50,214 bases of DNA from Propioniciclava tarda (GTDB lineage: Bacteria; Actinomycetota; Actinomycetes; Propionibacteriales; Propionibacteriaceae): the NCBI RefSeq assembly GCF_900182665.1, contig NZ_FXTL01000021.1, forward strand, positions 1-50,214, read 5' to 3'. Under the pieces are notes generated by a model that worked only from the letters and a program-made list of their open reading frames with translations, did not search any database and was not told the origin of the DNA. Shown here in pieces: positions 7,578 to 24,348 of the stretch. Position 1 is the first letter of the stretch. The number at the start of each line of letters is the position of its first letter. A program made the position numbers and the translations under genes.

Positions 7578-10500
7578 TTGGCCGTCTCGCGCGTTGCGTC
7601 GAAGAACACCAATGTCGTCTCTACCAGTGGGCGCATCTCCTTCGCGAAGATCGCAGAACCCCTGGAAGTCCCCAATTTGCTCGACCTGCAAGTTGACTCG
7701 TTCGACTGGCTCATCGGCAACGACGTGTGGCGCGAACGCGTCGCGCAGGCTCAGGCCGAGGGACGGACGGACATCAATACCAAATCCGGTCTGGAGGAGA
7801 TCTTCGAAGAGATCTCCCCGATCGAGGACCTGAGCCAGACGATGTCGCTGAGCTTCCGCGACCACCGGTTCGAGGATCCGAAGTACTCGGTGGAGGACTG
7901 CAAGGATCGCGACGTCACGTACGCCGCGCCGCTGTTCGTCACCGCGGAGTTCATGAACAACGACACCGGCGAGATCAAGAGCCAGACGGTGTTCATGGGC
8001 GACTTCCCGCTGATGACGTCGAAGGGCACCTTCGTGATCAACGGCACCGAGCGTGTCGTCGTGTCGCAGCTGGTGCGCTCGCCCGGCGTCTACTTCGAGC
8101 AGACCCCCGACAAGACGTCCGACAAGGACATCTTCACCTGCAAGATCATTCCGAGCCGCGGTGCGTGGCTGGAGTTCGAGGTCGACAAGCGCGACATGGT
8201 CGGCGTCCGCGTGGACCGCAAGCGCAAGCAGAACGTGACCGTGCTGCTCAAGGCCCTGGGCTGGACGACCGAGCAGATCCTGGAGGAGTTCGGCGACTAC
8301 GAGTCGATCCGGCTGACCCTGGAGAAGGATCACACGACCGGCACCGACGACGCGCTGCTCGACCTGTACCGCAAGCTGCGTCCGGGCGAGCCGCCCACGC
8401 GCGAAGCGGCGCAGACCATGCTCGAGAACTACTACTTCAACCCGAAGCGGTACGACCTGGCCAAGGTCGGTCGGTACAAGATCAACAAGAAGCTCGGCCT
8501 CGACCAACCGTTTGATCAGCAGGTCCTCACGATGGAGGACATCGTCTCGGCGATCCGCTACATCGTCGCGCTGCACGAGGGCAAGCTCGAGTTGGGCGAT
8601 CTCCCGGTCGAGACCGACGACATCGACCACTTCGGCAACCGTCGCCTCCGCACGGTCGGTGAGCTGATCCAGAACCAGCTCCGCATCGGTCTTGGACGCC
8701 TCGAGCGCACGGTCCGCGACCGCATGACCACCCAGGACATCGAGGCGATCACGCCGCAGACGCTGATCAACATCCGTCCGGTGGTGGCGGCGCTGAAGGA
8801 GTTCTTCGGCACGTCGCAGCTGAGCCAGTTCATGGACCAGAACAACCCGCTCGCCGGCCTGACCCACAAGCGTCGCCTGTCGGCGCTCGGCCCGGGCGGT
8901 CTCTCGCGTGACCGCGCCGGCATGGAGGTCCGCGACGTCCACACGTCCCACTACGGACGCATGTGCCCCATCGAGACCCCTGAAGGCCCCAACATCGGCC
9001 TGATCGGCTCGCTCGCGTCCTTCGCCCGGGTGAACGCGTTCGGCTTCATCGAGACGCCGTACCGCAAGGTTGAGAACGGCCACGTCACCGAGCAGATCGA
9101 CTACCTGACCGCCGACGAGGAAGACCGCTTCGTCATCGCTCAGGCCAACGCGAAGCTGGACGACAAGGGTCGCTTCACCGAGGACAGCGTGCTGGTCCGT
9201 CGCAAGGACGGCGAGGCCGACGAGGTCCTGCCCGCGCAGGTTCAGTACATGGACGTCTCGCCGCGCCAGATGGTGTCGGTCGCGACGGCCCTGATCCCGT
9301 TCCTCGAGCACGACGACGCATCGCGTGCCCTGATGGGCGCCAACATGCAGCGCCAGGCGGTCCCGCTGATCCGCAACGAGGCTCCGCTGGTCGGCACCGG
9401 CATGGAGTACCGCGGTGCCGTGGACGCGGGCGAGGTCACGATCGCGGAGGCGTCCGGCGTTGTCACGTCCGTGTCGGCCGACCTGATCGACGTCATGAAC
9501 GACGACGGCACGCTGCGCACCTACCGCCTGGAGAAGTTCGTCCGGTCCAACCAGACGACCTGCATCAACCAGCGTCCGCTGGTCGCCCCCGGCGACCGCG
9601 TCGAGGTCGGTCAGCCCCTGGCCGACGGCGCCTGCACCGATCGCGGCGAGCTCGCGCTCGGACGCAACCTGCTGGTGGCGTTCATGCCGTGGAACGGCCT
9701 CAACTACGAGGACGCGATCATCCTCTCCCAGCGGATCGTGCAGGAGGACATCCTCACCTCGATCCACATCGAGGAGCACGAGATCGACGCCCGCGACACC
9801 AAGCTGGGCGCCGAGGAGATCACCCGCGACATCCCGAACATCGGCGACGACATGCTCGCCGACCTCGACGAGCGCGGCATCGTCCGCATCGGCGCCGAGG
9901 TGGGCACGGGCGACATCCTGGTCGGCAAGGTCACGCCCAAGGGCGAGACCGAGCTCACGCCCGAGGAGCGCCTGCTCCGCGCGATCTTCGGCGAGAAGGC
10001 GCGCGAGGTGCGCGACACCTCGATGAAGGTGCCGCACGGCGAGTCCGGAACGGTCATCGGCGTCCGCGTCTTCGACCGCGAGGCCGGCGACGAGCTGCCC
10101 CCGGGCGTGAACCAGCTGGTCCGCGTCTACGTCGCTCAGAAGCGCAAGATCTCGGAGGGCGACAAGCTCGCCGGACGCCACGGCAACAAGGGCGTCATCT
10201 CCAAGATCCTGCCGATCGAGGACATGCCGTTCCTGGAGGACGGCACGCCCGTCGACATCGTGCTCAACCCGCTGGGTGTTCCGAGCCGCATGAACGTCGG
10301 CCAGGTGCTGGAGATGCACCTCGGCTGGATCGCGCACTCCGGCTGGGATGTCGGCGACTGCGACGAGCCGTGGGCCAAGCGCCTGCGCGAGCTCGGCCTC
10401 GGCCACGTCGGCCCGGACGCCCGCGTGGCGACCCCGGTGTTCGACGGCGCCAACGAGGACGAGATCTCCGGCCTGCTGCGCTACGGGCTGCCGCAGCGCG

Positions 10501-11051
10501 ACGGCATGCGGCTGGTCGACACCGACGGCAAGGCGCAGCTGTTCGACGGCCGCTCCGGCGAGCCCTACCCGGACAAGGTGGGCGTCGGCTACGTCTACAT
10601 GCTCAAGCTGCACCACCTGGTCGACGACAAGATCCACGCTCGCTCGACCGGTCCGTACTCGATGATCACGCAGCAGCCGCTGGGCGGTAAGGCCCAGTTC
10701 GGTGGCCAGCGGTTCGGCGAGATGGAGGTGTGGGCCATGGAGGCGTACGGCGCCGCCTGGGCCCTGCAGGAGCTGCTGACGATCAAGTCCGACGACGTTC
10801 CCGGCCGCGTGAAGGTCTACGAGGCCATCGTCAAGGGCGAGAACATCCCCGAGCCGGGCATCCCGGAGTCGTTCAAGGTTCTGGTCAAGGAGATGAAGTC
10901 TTTGTGCCTGAACGTGGAGGTGCTCAGCTCGGACGGCACGGTCGTCGAGCTGCGTGACTCCGAGGACGACTATCACCGTGCCGAGGAGTTCGGGATCGAC
11001 CTGTCCCGCCGCCCCGGAGCCGACTCCTTCACCGCGATCGACGAAGTGTGA
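7578..11051 (+). CDS. rpoB: DNA-directed RNA polymerase subunit beta
   Basis: Forms half of the catalytic cleft of RNA polymerase. I choose the TTG at 7578 ([19 protein letters not shown]) because GAGGAAGGA lies about 10 nt upstream and the conserved N-terminus begins there; an ATG 24 codons earlier would give a non-conserved extension. The product has 1157 residues, the usual actinobacterial length. The rifampicin-binding cluster reads [20 protein letters not shown] and continues RLSAL, with the sensitive-type Asp, His and Ser. Other conserved blocks are [50 protein letters not shown] and [18 protein letters not shown]. rpoC follows after 113 bp across a hairpin. Confidence 0.98.
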   Translation: MAVSRVASKNTNVVSTSGRISFAKIAEPLEVPNLLDLQVDSFDWLIGNDVWRERVAQAQAEGRTDINTKSGLEEIFEEISPIEDLSQTMSLSFRDHRFEDPKYSVEDCKDRDVTYAAPLFVTAEFMNNDTGEIKSQTVFMGDFPLMTSKGTFVINGTERVVVSQLVRSPGVYFEQTPDKTSDKDIFTCKIIPSRGAWLEFEVDKRDMVGVRVDRKRKQNVTVLLKALGWTTEQILEEFGDYESIRLTLEKDHTTGTDDALLDLYRKLRPGEPPTREAAQTMLENYYFNPKRYDLAKVGRYKINKKLGLDQPFDQQVLTMEDIVSAIRYIVALHEGKLELGDLPVETDDIDHFGNRRLRTVGELIQNQLRIGLGRLERTVRDRMTTQDIEAITPQTLINIRPVVAALKEFFGTSQLSQFMDQNNPLAGLTHKRRLSALGPGGLSRDRAGMEVRDVHTSHYGRMCPIETPEGPNIGLIGSLASFARVNAFGFIETPYRKVENGHVTEQIDYLTADEEDRFVIAQANAKLDDKGRFTEDSVLVRRKDGEADEVLPAQVQYMDVSPRQMVSVATALIPFLEHDDASRALMGANMQRQAVPLIRNEAPLVGTGMEYRGAVDAGEVTIAEASGVVTSVSADLIDVMNDDGTLRTYRLEKFVRSNQTTCINQRPLVAPGDRVEVGQPLADGACTDRGELALGRNLLVAFMPWNGLNYEDAIILSQRIVQEDILTSIHIEEHEIDARDTKLGAEEITRDIPNIGDDMLADLDERGIVRIGAEVGTGDILVGKVTPKGETELTPEERLLRAIFGEKAREVRDTSMKVPHGESGTVIGVRVFDREAGDELPPGVNQLVRVYVAQKRKISEGDKLAGRHGNKGVISKILPIEDMPFLEDGTPVDIVLNPLGVPSRMNVGQVLEMHLGWIAHSGWDVGDCDEPWAKRLRELGLGHVGPDARVATPVFDGANEDEISGLLRYGLPQRDGMRLVDTDGKAQLFDGRSGEPYPDKVGVGYVYMLKLHHLVDDKIHARSTGPYSMITQQPLGGKAQFGGQRFGEMEVWAMEAYGAAWALQELLTIKSDDVPGRVKVYEAIVKGENIPEPGIPESFKVLVKEMKSLCLNVEVLSSDGTVVELRDSEDDYHRAEEFGIDLSRRPGADSFTAIDEV

Positions 11052-11056
11052 CGAGC

Positions 11057-11096
11057 GTTCGGACGCCGTCGGCGCAACTCGCCACGGCGTCCGAAC
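11057..11096 (+). repeat. rpoB-rpoC intergenic hairpin built on GGACGCC/GGCGTCC
   Basis: Arms of 13 bp (11057-11069 and 11084-11096) pair perfectly around a 14-base loop. The arms contain GGACGCC and its complement GGCGTCC. The hairpin starts 5 bp after the rpoB stop, and no U tract follows, so it may be a partial terminator or an mRNA processing or stability site within the rpoBC transcript. Confidence 0.75.
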
Positions 11097-11164
11097 CGAA
11101 TCCCCTACAGACCAACTGACGCTGACTGAGGTTCCCGCCGCAGGCGGGAGAAAGTGAAACAACT

Positions 11165-15037
<3,873 letters not shown>

Positions 15038-15054
15038 TCGCAGTGCTGTTGTGT

Positions 15055-15083
15055 GAGGCCCCCGCTCGGCGAGCGGGGGCCTC
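15055..15083 (+). terminator. terminator of rpoBC
   Basis: A perfect 13-bp stem (15055-15067 with 15071-15083) and a 3-base loop, starting 17 bp after the rpoC stop. It lacks a clean U tract, but its position and strength support termination. Confidence 0.85.
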
Positions 15084-15515
15084 GCTCGTCCTCGGGGCCG
15101 GCTGGGGTCGGCGTCGGCGCCGTTTTCGGGACGAATCCGACGAGCTTTGGACGCCGCGCCGCGCGATCGCCGCGTGTCGGCTGGCGCGCGTCCGATTCGA
15201 CCCGACGGACGCCGACAACGCCGATTTCAGCCCTCAGGGGTCGAGGCGGTAGGGTGGCAGCGACGTTTCGGCTGGTAATGCCGCTCACCGACGATTTTGG
15301 TCGACCGAGGGGCTAGCACTAGTCTTATTCGTTGTGTTCGGGCAACCGAGCCACGTTTGCGCCGCACGCGTCCTTGGGATGCGCGGCGTCGACATCCAAG
15401 CGACGATCCGCTCAAGGTGAGGCCGCGTTCGCGCGCCGCCTAGACGCTCGCCGCACCAGCTAGACCTACGCCCCTCGGGGCGTCCGAGGAACCACGACGA
15501 AAGAGATACCAGCCG
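15084..15515 (+). promoter_or_regulatory. str-operon upstream region with candidate promoter
   Basis: No gene is evident in this 432-bp stretch. The best promoter is TTGGTC (15297-15302), 17 bp, TAGTCT (15320-15325), giving an rpsL leader of about 185 nt. The leader contains a short GCCCC/GGGGC hairpin near 15470-15483 and a GGCGTCC copy beside it. Reading frames upstream of the promoter show no conserved protein. Confidence 0.45.
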
Positions 15516-15884
15516 GTGCCTACTATTCAGCAGTTGGTCCGCAAGGGCCGCACTGACAAGGTCAGCAAGAGCAAGACGCCCGCGCTCAAGGGCTCGCCCC
15601 AGCGCCGCGGCGTGTGCACCCGCGTGTACACCACGACCCCGAAGAAGCCGAACTCGGCGCTGCGCAAGGTCGCGCGTGTTCGCCTCTCGTCCGGCGTCGA
15701 GGTCACGGCCTACATCCCGGGTGTCGGTCACAACCTGCAGGAGCACTCGATGGTGCTCGTCCGCGGCGGTCGTGTGAAGGACCTGCCCGGCGTCCGTTAC
15801 AAGATCATCCGCGGCTCGCTCGACACCCAGGGCGTCAAGAACCGCAAGCAGGCTCGCAGCCGCTACGGCGCGAAGAAGGGTTAA
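15516..15884 (+). CDS. rpsL: 30S ribosomal protein S12
   Basis: S12 (uS12) lies at the decoding centre and helps set translational accuracy. The 122-residue protein starts at GTG (GTG CCT ACT ATT CAG) with a weak AAAGAG upstream. Conserved [30 protein letters not shown] and [11 protein letters not shown] are present. Lys43 and Lys88, the residues changed in streptomycin-resistant mutants, are both wild type. It is the first gene of the str operon; rpsG begins 5 bp after its stop. Confidence 0.97.
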   Translation: MPTIQQLVRKGRTDKVSKSKTPALKGSPQRRGVCTRVYTTTPKKPNSALRKVARVRLSSGVEVTAYIPGVGHNLQEHSMVLVRGGRVKDLPGVRYKIIRGSLDTQGVKNRKQARSRYGAKKG

Positions 15885-15889
15885 GAGAT

Positions 15890-16360
15890 ATGCCTCGCAA
15901 GGGTCCCGCCCCGAAGCGCCCGATCGTTGTCGACCCGGTCTACGGGTCCCCGCTGGTGAGCCAGCTGGTCAGCAAGATCCTCCTCGACGGCAAGAAGACC
16001 GTCGCCCAGAGCATCGTCTACGGCGCGCTGGAGGGCACCCGGGCCAAGTCCGGTGTCGATCCCGTCCAGACGCTGAAGAAGGCGCTCGACAACATCCGTC
16101 CGGCCGTAGAGGTCAAGAGCCGCCGCGTCGGCGGTGCGACCTACCAGGTCCCCGTCGAGGTCAAGCCGGCCCGTGCGACGACGCTCGCGATGCGCTGGCT
16201 CGTCGGCTACTCCCGGCAGCGCCGCGAGAAGACCATGACCGAGCGCCTCATGAACGAGCTCCTGGACGCCAGCAATGGCCTGGGCGCCAGCGTCAAGAAG
16301 CGCGAAGACACCCACAAGATGGCCGAGGCCAACCGCGCCTTCGCCCACTACCGCTGGTGA
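15890..16360 (+). CDS. rpsG: 30S ribosomal protein S7
   Basis: S7 (uS7) starts assembly of the 30S head and contacts the E-site tRNA. The ATG at 15890 gives 156 residues beginning [20 protein letters not shown]. Typical features are the conserved LINKI-like [14 protein letters not shown] helix, the [12 protein letters not shown] beta hairpin and the C-terminal [21 protein letters not shown]. An upstream in-frame extension into rpsL is spurious. A weak terminator-like hairpin follows. Confidence 0.97.
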   Translation: MPRKGPAPKRPIVVDPVYGSPLVSQLVSKILLDGKKTVAQSIVYGALEGTRAKSGVDPVQTLKKALDNIRPAVEVKSRRVGGATYQVPVEVKPARATTLAMRWLVGYSRQRREKTMTERLMNELLDASNGLGASVKKREDTHKMAEANRAFAHYRW

Positions 16361-16372
16361 TCTAAGTCGGAG

Positions 16373-16399
16373 CTCTCCCTTGCGTGCAGGGGAGAGTTT
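16373..16399 (+). terminator. weak terminator or attenuator after rpsG
   Basis: An 8-bp stem (CTCTCCCT with GGGGAGAG, one wobble; 16373-16380 with 16389-16396) with an 8-base loop and a following TTT. It starts 12 bp after the rpsG stop and may lower read-through into fusA, which has a 139-bp leader of its own. Confidence 0.5.
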
Positions 16400-16499
16400 C
16401 CGTCTGTTTACCCTGTCGGGGGCTCCCGTCCGTCGCGTCGCAGTATCGTCGCGGCCCGTTAGTCGAAGAAGAGACGAAGTTAGGTAGGAGAAGCCAAGC

Positions 16500-18611
<2,112 letters not shown>

Positions 18612-18776
18612 GCGTCCGCCCCGGCCCGGACTGCTCCGGTGCAGCGAGTTTGACTCTCTCCACCGGGGTACACGAAACTTGGTGGGTACGCCTTCGGGCG
18701 AACCGACCTTGAAGAGTCAAGTAACGAAGAATCCGCGCCACGCAGCCCGCGTGCGCAACACGAAAAAGGAGCCCCA

Positions 18777-19976
<1,200 letters not shown>

Positions 19977-19995
19977 CCTTGTCGCACTAGCATTC

Positions 19996-20028
19996 CGAAT
20001 GGCCCCCACTTCTGGTGGGGGCCATTCG
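19996..20028 (+). terminator. terminator of the str operon
   Basis: A perfect 14-bp stem (19996-20009 with 20015-20028) and 5-base loop, followed by TCTTT. It is one of the clearest terminators in the window. The Shine-Dalgarno sequence of the next gene begins less than 10 bp beyond it. Confidence 0.92.
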
Positions 20029-20046
20029 TCTTTGTCGAGGAGAACC

Positions 20047-20565
20047 ATGACCATCCATGCCGGCAAGCCCTTTCCGGACGGGCCGCCTGATCCGGTCCGG
20101 CGGCTGCGCGGACGCCTCGTGTCGCCCGTGACGCTGTGGACCGCCGGCGATTCGGTGCGTCGCGCCGGGCTGACGGTCAGCTCGACCGAGGTGGTTCGCG
20201 GCGAGCCGGGGCGGCTGGTGGGCCTGGTCGATCCCCTCTCCGGCGTCCTGGACCTGGTCCGCGATCGTGGCACCTTCGTCGTCGGCGTCCTGTCTGTTGA
20301 TGAACGCAATCTGTCGGACGCCTTTGGCGGGCTCGCCCCGGTGCCAGGTGGCCCGTTCACGCTGGCCGAGTGGGAGCAGACGCCGTGGGGCCCGCGGGCG
20401 GCGTCCGTCGGCACCTGGGCCGGCGTCCGGCTGGAGTCGATCTCGGAGATCGGGTGGTCCGCTCTGGTGGTCGGCACCATCGAGCATCTCGACGTCGATG
20501 ATCGGACGCCGTTGGCTCACCTTCGCGGTCGGTACGGCCATTGGGAGCCCGGCCTAGAAGCCTGA
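20047..20565 (+). CDS. flavin-reductase-like (FMN-binding split-barrel) protein
   Basis: A 172-residue protein from ATG 20047, chosen because GAGGAGA lies 4-10 nt upstream; longer in-frame starts would fall in the tuf terminator. The pattern RRLRGRLVSPVTLWTAG, GLTVSSTEVV, LVGLVDPLSGVLDLV, GTFVVGVLSVDERNLSDAFGG and the closing HLRGRYG resembles actinobacterial flavin-reductase-like split-barrel proteins. These bind FMN and often act as NAD(P)H:flavin oxidoreductases. The family call rests on pattern recall, and no partner monooxygenase is nearby. It stands alone between the tuf terminator and a repeat-bearing gap. Confidence 0.65.
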   Translation: MTIHAGKPFPDGPPDPVRRLRGRLVSPVTLWTAGDSVRRAGLTVSSTEVVRGEPGRLVGLVDPLSGVLDLVRDRGTFVVGVLSVDERNLSDAFGGLAPVPGGPFTLAEWEQTPWGPRAASVGTWAGVRLESISEIGWSALVVGTIEHLDVDDRTPLAHLRGRYGHWEPGLEA

Positions 20566-20630
20566 CGGGATCGTCCGCGCGACCTTCGGTATGGGCAGGA
20601 CAGGTCTCGCCCAGGACCTTCGGCTGTCTC

Positions 20631-20672
20631 GGTGACGCTTGGCCGACCGGGCTGGGCTCATTGCAGCCTTGA
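20631..20672. repeat. 42-bp intergenic repeat, copy 1
   Basis: This copy begins GGTGACGCTTGGCCGACC and ends TGCAGCCTTGA. Copy 2 at 20716-20757 differs at one position (C/T in the tenth base). The start-to-start distance is 85 bp. A degenerate third piece, GGCTCATCGCAGCCCTT, occurs near 20827-20843. The unit contains a short GGCTG/CAGCC dyad. It does not match a mobile element known to me. Confidence 0.9.
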
Positions 20673-20715
20673 GGCGGTTGGCGGAGACGTTGAGTTCCTG
20701 CTCCGCTTCCGTCTT

Positions 20716-20757
20716 GGTGACGTTTGGCCGACCGGGCTGGGCTCATTGCAGCCTTGA
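20716..20757. repeat. 42-bp intergenic repeat, copy 2
   Basis: Second copy of the unit at 20631-20672, identical at 41 of 42 positions. Both lie in the 303-bp gap (20566-20868) between the flavin-reductase-like gene and the aldo/keto reductase. The gap otherwise shows no gene. Confidence 0.9.
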
Positions 20758-20868
20758 CCCGGTTCGGAGTTGGGGAGTGCCTGCTTCGATGTGGTCATGG
20801 CGACGATGCCCCCTGGGGACACCCCCGGCTCATCGCAGCCCTTCCTCATCGGCAGTTACGGTGAGTCC

Positions 20869-21828
20869 ATGGACCATCGTCGTCTTGGGGTCCACGGGCC
20901 CCTGGTCAGCTCCGTCGGGCTGGGTTGCAACAACTTCTCGCGTCCGGGCACGGCCACGGAGACGCTCGAGGAGTCGGTCGCGGTCATCCATGCCGCCCTG
21001 GACGCCGGGGTCACCTTCTTGGACGGCGCCGATATCTACGGTGGTGCGATCGGCCGGTCCGAGGAGTTCATCGGCGTCGCGCTAGCGGGGCGCCGCGACG
21101 AGGTGGTCCTGGCCACCAAGTTCGGTCACGCGGACTTCGATGCCTACCCCGGACTGGCCCTCGGCCCCAAGGGCGGGGAGCGGTACATCCGGTATGCCAT
21201 CGAACAGTCGCTTCGGCGGTTGCGTACGGACCACATCGACCTCTATCAACTGCACACCCCCGACCCGCAGACCCCGATCGCCGAGACCCTGGGCGTCCTT
21301 GCCGACCTGGTGGACGAGGGCAAAGTGCGTTTCCTGGGCATCACCCAGTGCGACGCCGAGTTCGTGGCGGCGGCTGCCGATTGGGCCCGGGACACGGGGC
21401 GCCCGGGCTTCGTCTCGGCCCAGCACGAGTACTCATTGCTCGCGCGGTCTGCGGAGGCCCGCCTGCTGCCCGAGGTGGCCCGGCGAGGCTGGGGATTTCT
21501 CCCATTCTTCCCGCTGTTCAACGGGCTGCTGACGGGCAAGTACGCCGCAGACGGGGGCGGTCAGGGACGCCTTCGGTCCATCAAGACCGGGGTGCTGGAG
21601 GGGGTCGACTGGGCCCAGTTGGACGCCTTCCGCGCCCTTTGTGACGATGCCGGGCTGACGATGCTGGAGGCGTCCATCGGCTGGCTCCTAGCCCAGTGGA
21701 CGGTTAGCTCGGTGATCGCCGGGGCGACGCGACCGGAGCAGGTTCGAGCCAACGCCCAGGCCACGACGCTGGACGCCGACCTGGCCGACCGCGTCGGTGC
21801 CCTGTTCGCTCAGCCCCGACGCTTCTGA
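20869..21828 (+). CDS. aldo/keto reductase family oxidoreductase
   Basis: NAD(P)H-dependent TIM-barrel reductase of carbonyl compounds. I choose ATG 20869 (MDHRRLGVHGPLVSSVGLGC) since family members begin just before the RRLG strand; the frame is open 33 codons further upstream but that segment looks non-coding. The product has 319 residues. The catalytic tetrad is visible: Asp and Tyr in DGADIYGG, Lys in VLATKFGH, His in DLYQLHTPD. The cofactor-binding end reads SVIAGATRPEQVRANA. The physiological substrate is not evident. Its last 19 bp overlap the end of the convergent glnS. Confidence 0.88.
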   Translation: MDHRRLGVHGPLVSSVGLGCNNFSRPGTATETLEESVAVIHAALDAGVTFLDGADIYGGAIGRSEEFIGVALAGRRDEVVLATKFGHADFDAYPGLALGPKGGERYIRYAIEQSLRRLRTDHIDLYQLHTPDPQTPIAETLGVLADLVDEGKVRFLGITQCDAEFVAAAADWARDTGRPGFVSAQHEYSLLARSAEARLLPEVARRGWGFLPFFPLFNGLLTGKYAADGGGQGRLRSIKTGVLEGVDWAQLDAFRALCDDAGLTMLEASIGWLLAQWTVSSVIAGATRPEQVRANAQATTLDADLADRVGALFAQPRRF

Positions 21829-23495
21829 GCCGCCGCGAACTCGTCGCGGAGGCCGACCGTGCGGTGGAAGACCAGCGGGGCGTCGGCGTCCGCTGCGAAG
21901 TAGCCGAGCCGCTCGAACTGGACGACTTCGCCCGGCTCTACCTCGGCCAGCTCCGCCTCGAGCTTGCAGCCGGTCAGCAGTGTTCGGCTGGCGGGGTTGA
22001 GGTCGTCGAGGGCCTCGCCGGTGCGCTCGCCCGGGGCGGCCGCCGTGAACAGGCGCTCGTAGAGCGCAACCGTGGCGTCCACGGCGTGCGGCGCAGACAC
22101 CCAGTGCATCGTCGACTTCACCTTGCGGCCGTCGGGGGAGTCGCCGCCCCGCGTCGCCGGGTCGTAGGTGCAGTTCACTGCGACGATCGCGCCGGAGGCG
22201 TCCTTGACGACGTCGGTCGCGGTGACGAAGTAGGCGCCCCGCAGCCGGACCTCGCGCCCGGGCGAGAGCCGGAAGAACTTCGGCGGCGGGACCTCGGCGA
22301 AGTCGTCCTCCTCGATGTACAGCTCGCCGGAGAACGCCACCGACCGGACGCCGTTCGCCGGGTTCTCTGGGTTGTTGGCGACCTCGAAGTGCTCGACGAG
22401 GGGTGCGCCGGCGGCGTCCGTCGGCCAGTTCGTGATGACCAACTTCAACGGACGCAGGACCGCCATGCGGCGCTGAGCCGTCCGGTTGAGCTCGCGGCGG
22501 ACGAACGACTCGAACTCCTCGATCGCCTTGACCGAGTTGTTGCGGGTCGTGCCGATGGCGGTGCAGAAGTCTCGGATGGCGGCCGGTGGGTAGCCGCGGC
22601 GACGCATGCCGCTCAGCGTGGGCATCCGGGGATCGTCCCAGCCGTCGACGACGCCGTCCTCTACCAGCTTCTTGAGGCGGCGCTTCGAGGTGATCGTGTG
22701 GGTCAGCTCGAGGCGCGCGAACTCGTACTGGCGGGGCGCCTCCGACGTCAGCGGCAGGTTCGCCAGGAACCAGTCGTACAGCGGACGATGGCTGTCGAAC
22801 TCCAGCGTGCAGATGGAGTGGGTAACGCCCTCGATGGCGTCCGATTGGCCGTGCGCCCAGTCGTAGGTGGGGTAGAGGCACCACTCGTCGCCGGTGTTGT
22901 GGTGGTGCGCGTGCCGGATGCGGTACATCACCGGGTCGCGCAGCCACATGTTCTCGGCCTGCATGTCGATCTTGGCGCGCAGGCACTTGGTGCCGTCGCC
23001 GAACTCGCCCGCGCGCATCCGGCGCAGCAGGTCGAGGTTCTCGTCCGGCGTCCGGTCGCGGAACGGCGACTCGACGCCGGGCTTGCCGAAGCCGCCGCGC
23101 TGGGCCGAGATGGTCTCGCCGTCCTGGTCGTCGACGTACGCGAGCCCCTGGGTGACCAGGTATTCGGCCCAGTCGTAGAGCTGAGAGAAGTAGTCGGACG
23201 CGTGCACGACGACGCCCGGGGTGTAGCCCAGCCAGGCGATGTCGCCCTTGATCGAGTCGACGTACTCCGCTTCCTCGGTGTCGGGGTTCGTATCGTCCAG
23301 ACGCAGGTTGCAGACGCCGTCGAAGTCCTCGGCGACTCCGAAGTCCTGGACGATCGCCTTGGCGTGACCGATGTGCAGGTAGCCGTTCGGCTCGGGTGGG
23401 AAGCGGGTCTGGACGCGTCCGCCGTAGCGTCCGGCTTCGACGTCGCGACGGACGATCTCGCGGATGAAGTCGTTACTGGTGGCGGCCTCGGTCAT
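21810..23495 (-). CDS. glnS: glutaminyl-tRNA synthetase
   Basis: Class I synthetase that charges tRNA-Gln with glutamine. It has 561 residues, normal for bacterial GlnRS. The HIGH motif is in PPEPNGYLHIGH (HIGH at 41-44), followed by the GlnRS-type LRLDDTNP and the tRNA-contact region WCLYPTYDWAHGQSDAIEGV. The KMSKS loop is the variant TITSKRRL. The C-terminal anticodon-binding beta barrels are present (AYFVTATDVVKD; FERLGYFAADAD). The GlnRS-specific AEYVDSIKGDIAWLGY argues against a mis-called GluRS. It lies 40 bp downstream of a PIG-L deacetylase gene on the same strand. Many actinobacteria lack GlnRS and use GatCAB instead. Confidence 0.93.
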   Translation of the reverse strand: MTEAATSNDFIREIVRRDVEAGRYGGRVQTRFPPEPNGYLHIGHAKAIVQDFGVAEDFDGVCNLRLDDTNPDTEEAEYVDSIKGDIAWLGYTPGVVVHASDYFSQLYDWAEYLVTQGLAYVDDQDGETISAQRGGFGKPGVESPFRDRTPDENLDLLRRMRAGEFGDGTKCLRAKIDMQAENMWLRDPVMYRIRHAHHHNTGDEWCLYPTYDWAHGQSDAIEGVTHSICTLEFDSHRPLYDWFLANLPLTSEAPRQYEFARLELTHTITSKRRLKKLVEDGVVDGWDDPRMPTLSGMRRRGYPPAAIRDFCTAIGTTRNNSVKAIEEFESFVRRELNRTAQRRMAVLRPLKLVITNWPTDAAGAPLVEHFEVANNPENPANGVRSVAFSGELYIEEDDFAEVPPPKFFRLSPGREVRLRGAYFVTATDVVKDASGAIVAVNCTYDPATRGGDSPDGRKVKSTMHWVSAPHAVDATVALYERLFTAAAPGERTGEALDDLNPASRTLLTGCKLEAELAEVEPGEVVQFERLGYFAADADAPLVFHRTVGLRDEFAAAQKRRG

Positions 23496-23535
23496 GGGTC
23501 AGAAGGCTACCGGGCTGAGGCTCTACCCCTCACCA

Positions 23536-24264
23536 TCACCCCAAGTCGTACACCCTGAACAGCACCGCCGCCTCGACGCCGGCCGCCTGCCCCTGGCCGG
23601 CGAAGACGCCGCCGAGCAGGTCGGCGGGGCTGGGGTGCCAGGGCAGGTCATCCAGGTAGGCCTCGTGGCACGACAAGGACGCCACGGCCGCGGCCCTGGC
23701 CTCGGCGTCCACTTCGACGTAGTGGGTCGCCGGGCTGCCGCCCATCACCAGGACGCGTCGCGTGTGCCACTTCGGCAGGCCTTCGACCTCGCCCAGCTCG
23801 CGAAACACCCAGGTGTTGTCGGCGTCCCGGACGGCGTCCAGGGTGGCCAGTCCAGCCGCGCGGTGGTCTGCCTGCTCGAGTCCCCACGGCGCCTCGATGG
23901 CCGACGAACTCGCGACGACGGCGTCCGGCCTGAACCGCCGGATCTCGCGCGCGATGTCCCGGCGCAGGTCGAGCGAGTAGACGAGGTGCCCGTCCGGGTG
24001 GTCCAGGATCGTCAGATCCTGGACGCCGACCGTCGCGCAGGCGCGGCGTTGCTCCTCGGCGCGCAGCGGGCCGACCTGTTCGGGCGGACGCTGCATCCCG
24101 GCCTCGCCGGAGGTGAGCAGCAGGTACGCCACCTCGACGCCGTGGCGGGTCCACTGGGCGACGACCGCCGACGCGCCGTATTCCATGTCATCCGGATGCG
24201 CCACGACGCAGAGCACCCGCGCGATGTCGTCGGGCAGGGGCTGCAGGCTGGGCGGGACGGTCAT
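23536..24264 (-). CDS. PIG-L family N-acetyl-sugar deacetylase
   Basis: Zinc-dependent deacetylase of the LmbE/PIG-L superfamily, which includes MshB and BshB acting on GlcNAc-linked thiol precursors and antibiotic-pathway enzymes. The ATG at 24264 has GGAAGGAG close upstream and gives 242 residues. The signature AHPDDMEYGASAVVAQW holds the zinc ligands (His, Asp, Asp region), and the third ligand is likely the His in QADHRAAG. The fold's LLLTSGEAG and LDHPDGHL strands are present. No signal peptide is seen, so it is probably cytoplasmic. It is probably cotranscribed with glnS. The exact substrate is not assignable. Confidence 0.85.
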   Translation of the reverse strand: MTVPPSLQPLPDDIARVLCVVAHPDDMEYGASAVVAQWTRHGVEVAYLLLTSGEAGMQRPPEQVGPLRAEEQRRACATVGVQDLTILDHPDGHLVYSLDLRRDIAREIRRFRPDAVVASSSAIEAPWGLEQADHRAAGLATLDAVRDADNTWVFRELGEVEGLPKWHTRRVLVMGGSPATHYVEVDAEARAAAVASLSCHEAYLDDLPWHPSPADLLGGVFAGQGQAAGVEAAVLFRVYDLG

Positions 24265-24333
24265 CGGGTCTCCTTCCGGGAGGGGTCCACCGTAGGTCGC
24301 CGGTCGAGCAGGCGGAGGAGGGGCGGCGCTTCG

Positions 24334-24348
24334 TAGACTCGGCGGGTG
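24334..24348 (+). promoter_or_regulatory. candidate leaderless promoter -10 of arfB
   Basis: TAGACT (24334-24339) lies six bases before the GTG start at 24346, so transcription would start at or beside the initiation codon. No Shine-Dalgarno sequence fits between them. This spacing is the standard arrangement of leaderless mRNAs in actinobacteria. Confidence 0.5.

Noticed and set aside
8810-8900. Possible rifampicin-resistance allele of rpoB
   Set aside because: The cluster from SQLSQF to RLSAL has the usual Asp, His and Ser residues at the common resistance positions.
7215-11162. A 1315-codon minus-strand open frame opposite rpoB
   Set aside because: It is antisense to the conserved rpoB, has a repetitive Asp/Leu/Val/Arg composition typical of GC-rich shadow frames, and has no family motif.
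15516-15884. Possible streptomycin-resistance allele of rpsL
   Set aside because: Lys43 and Lys88 are both wild type, so there is no sign of the known resistance changes.
15614-16360. A single 248-codon frame spanning rpsL and rpsG, suggesting a fusion or frameshift
   Set aside because: The first part is out of frame with rpsL; S12 and S7 are each intact with their own starts.
21810-21828. The 19-bp tail overlap of the aldo/keto reductase and glnS as a sign of a wrong stop
   Set aside because: Both C-termini look natural and small convergent overlaps are common in compact genomes.
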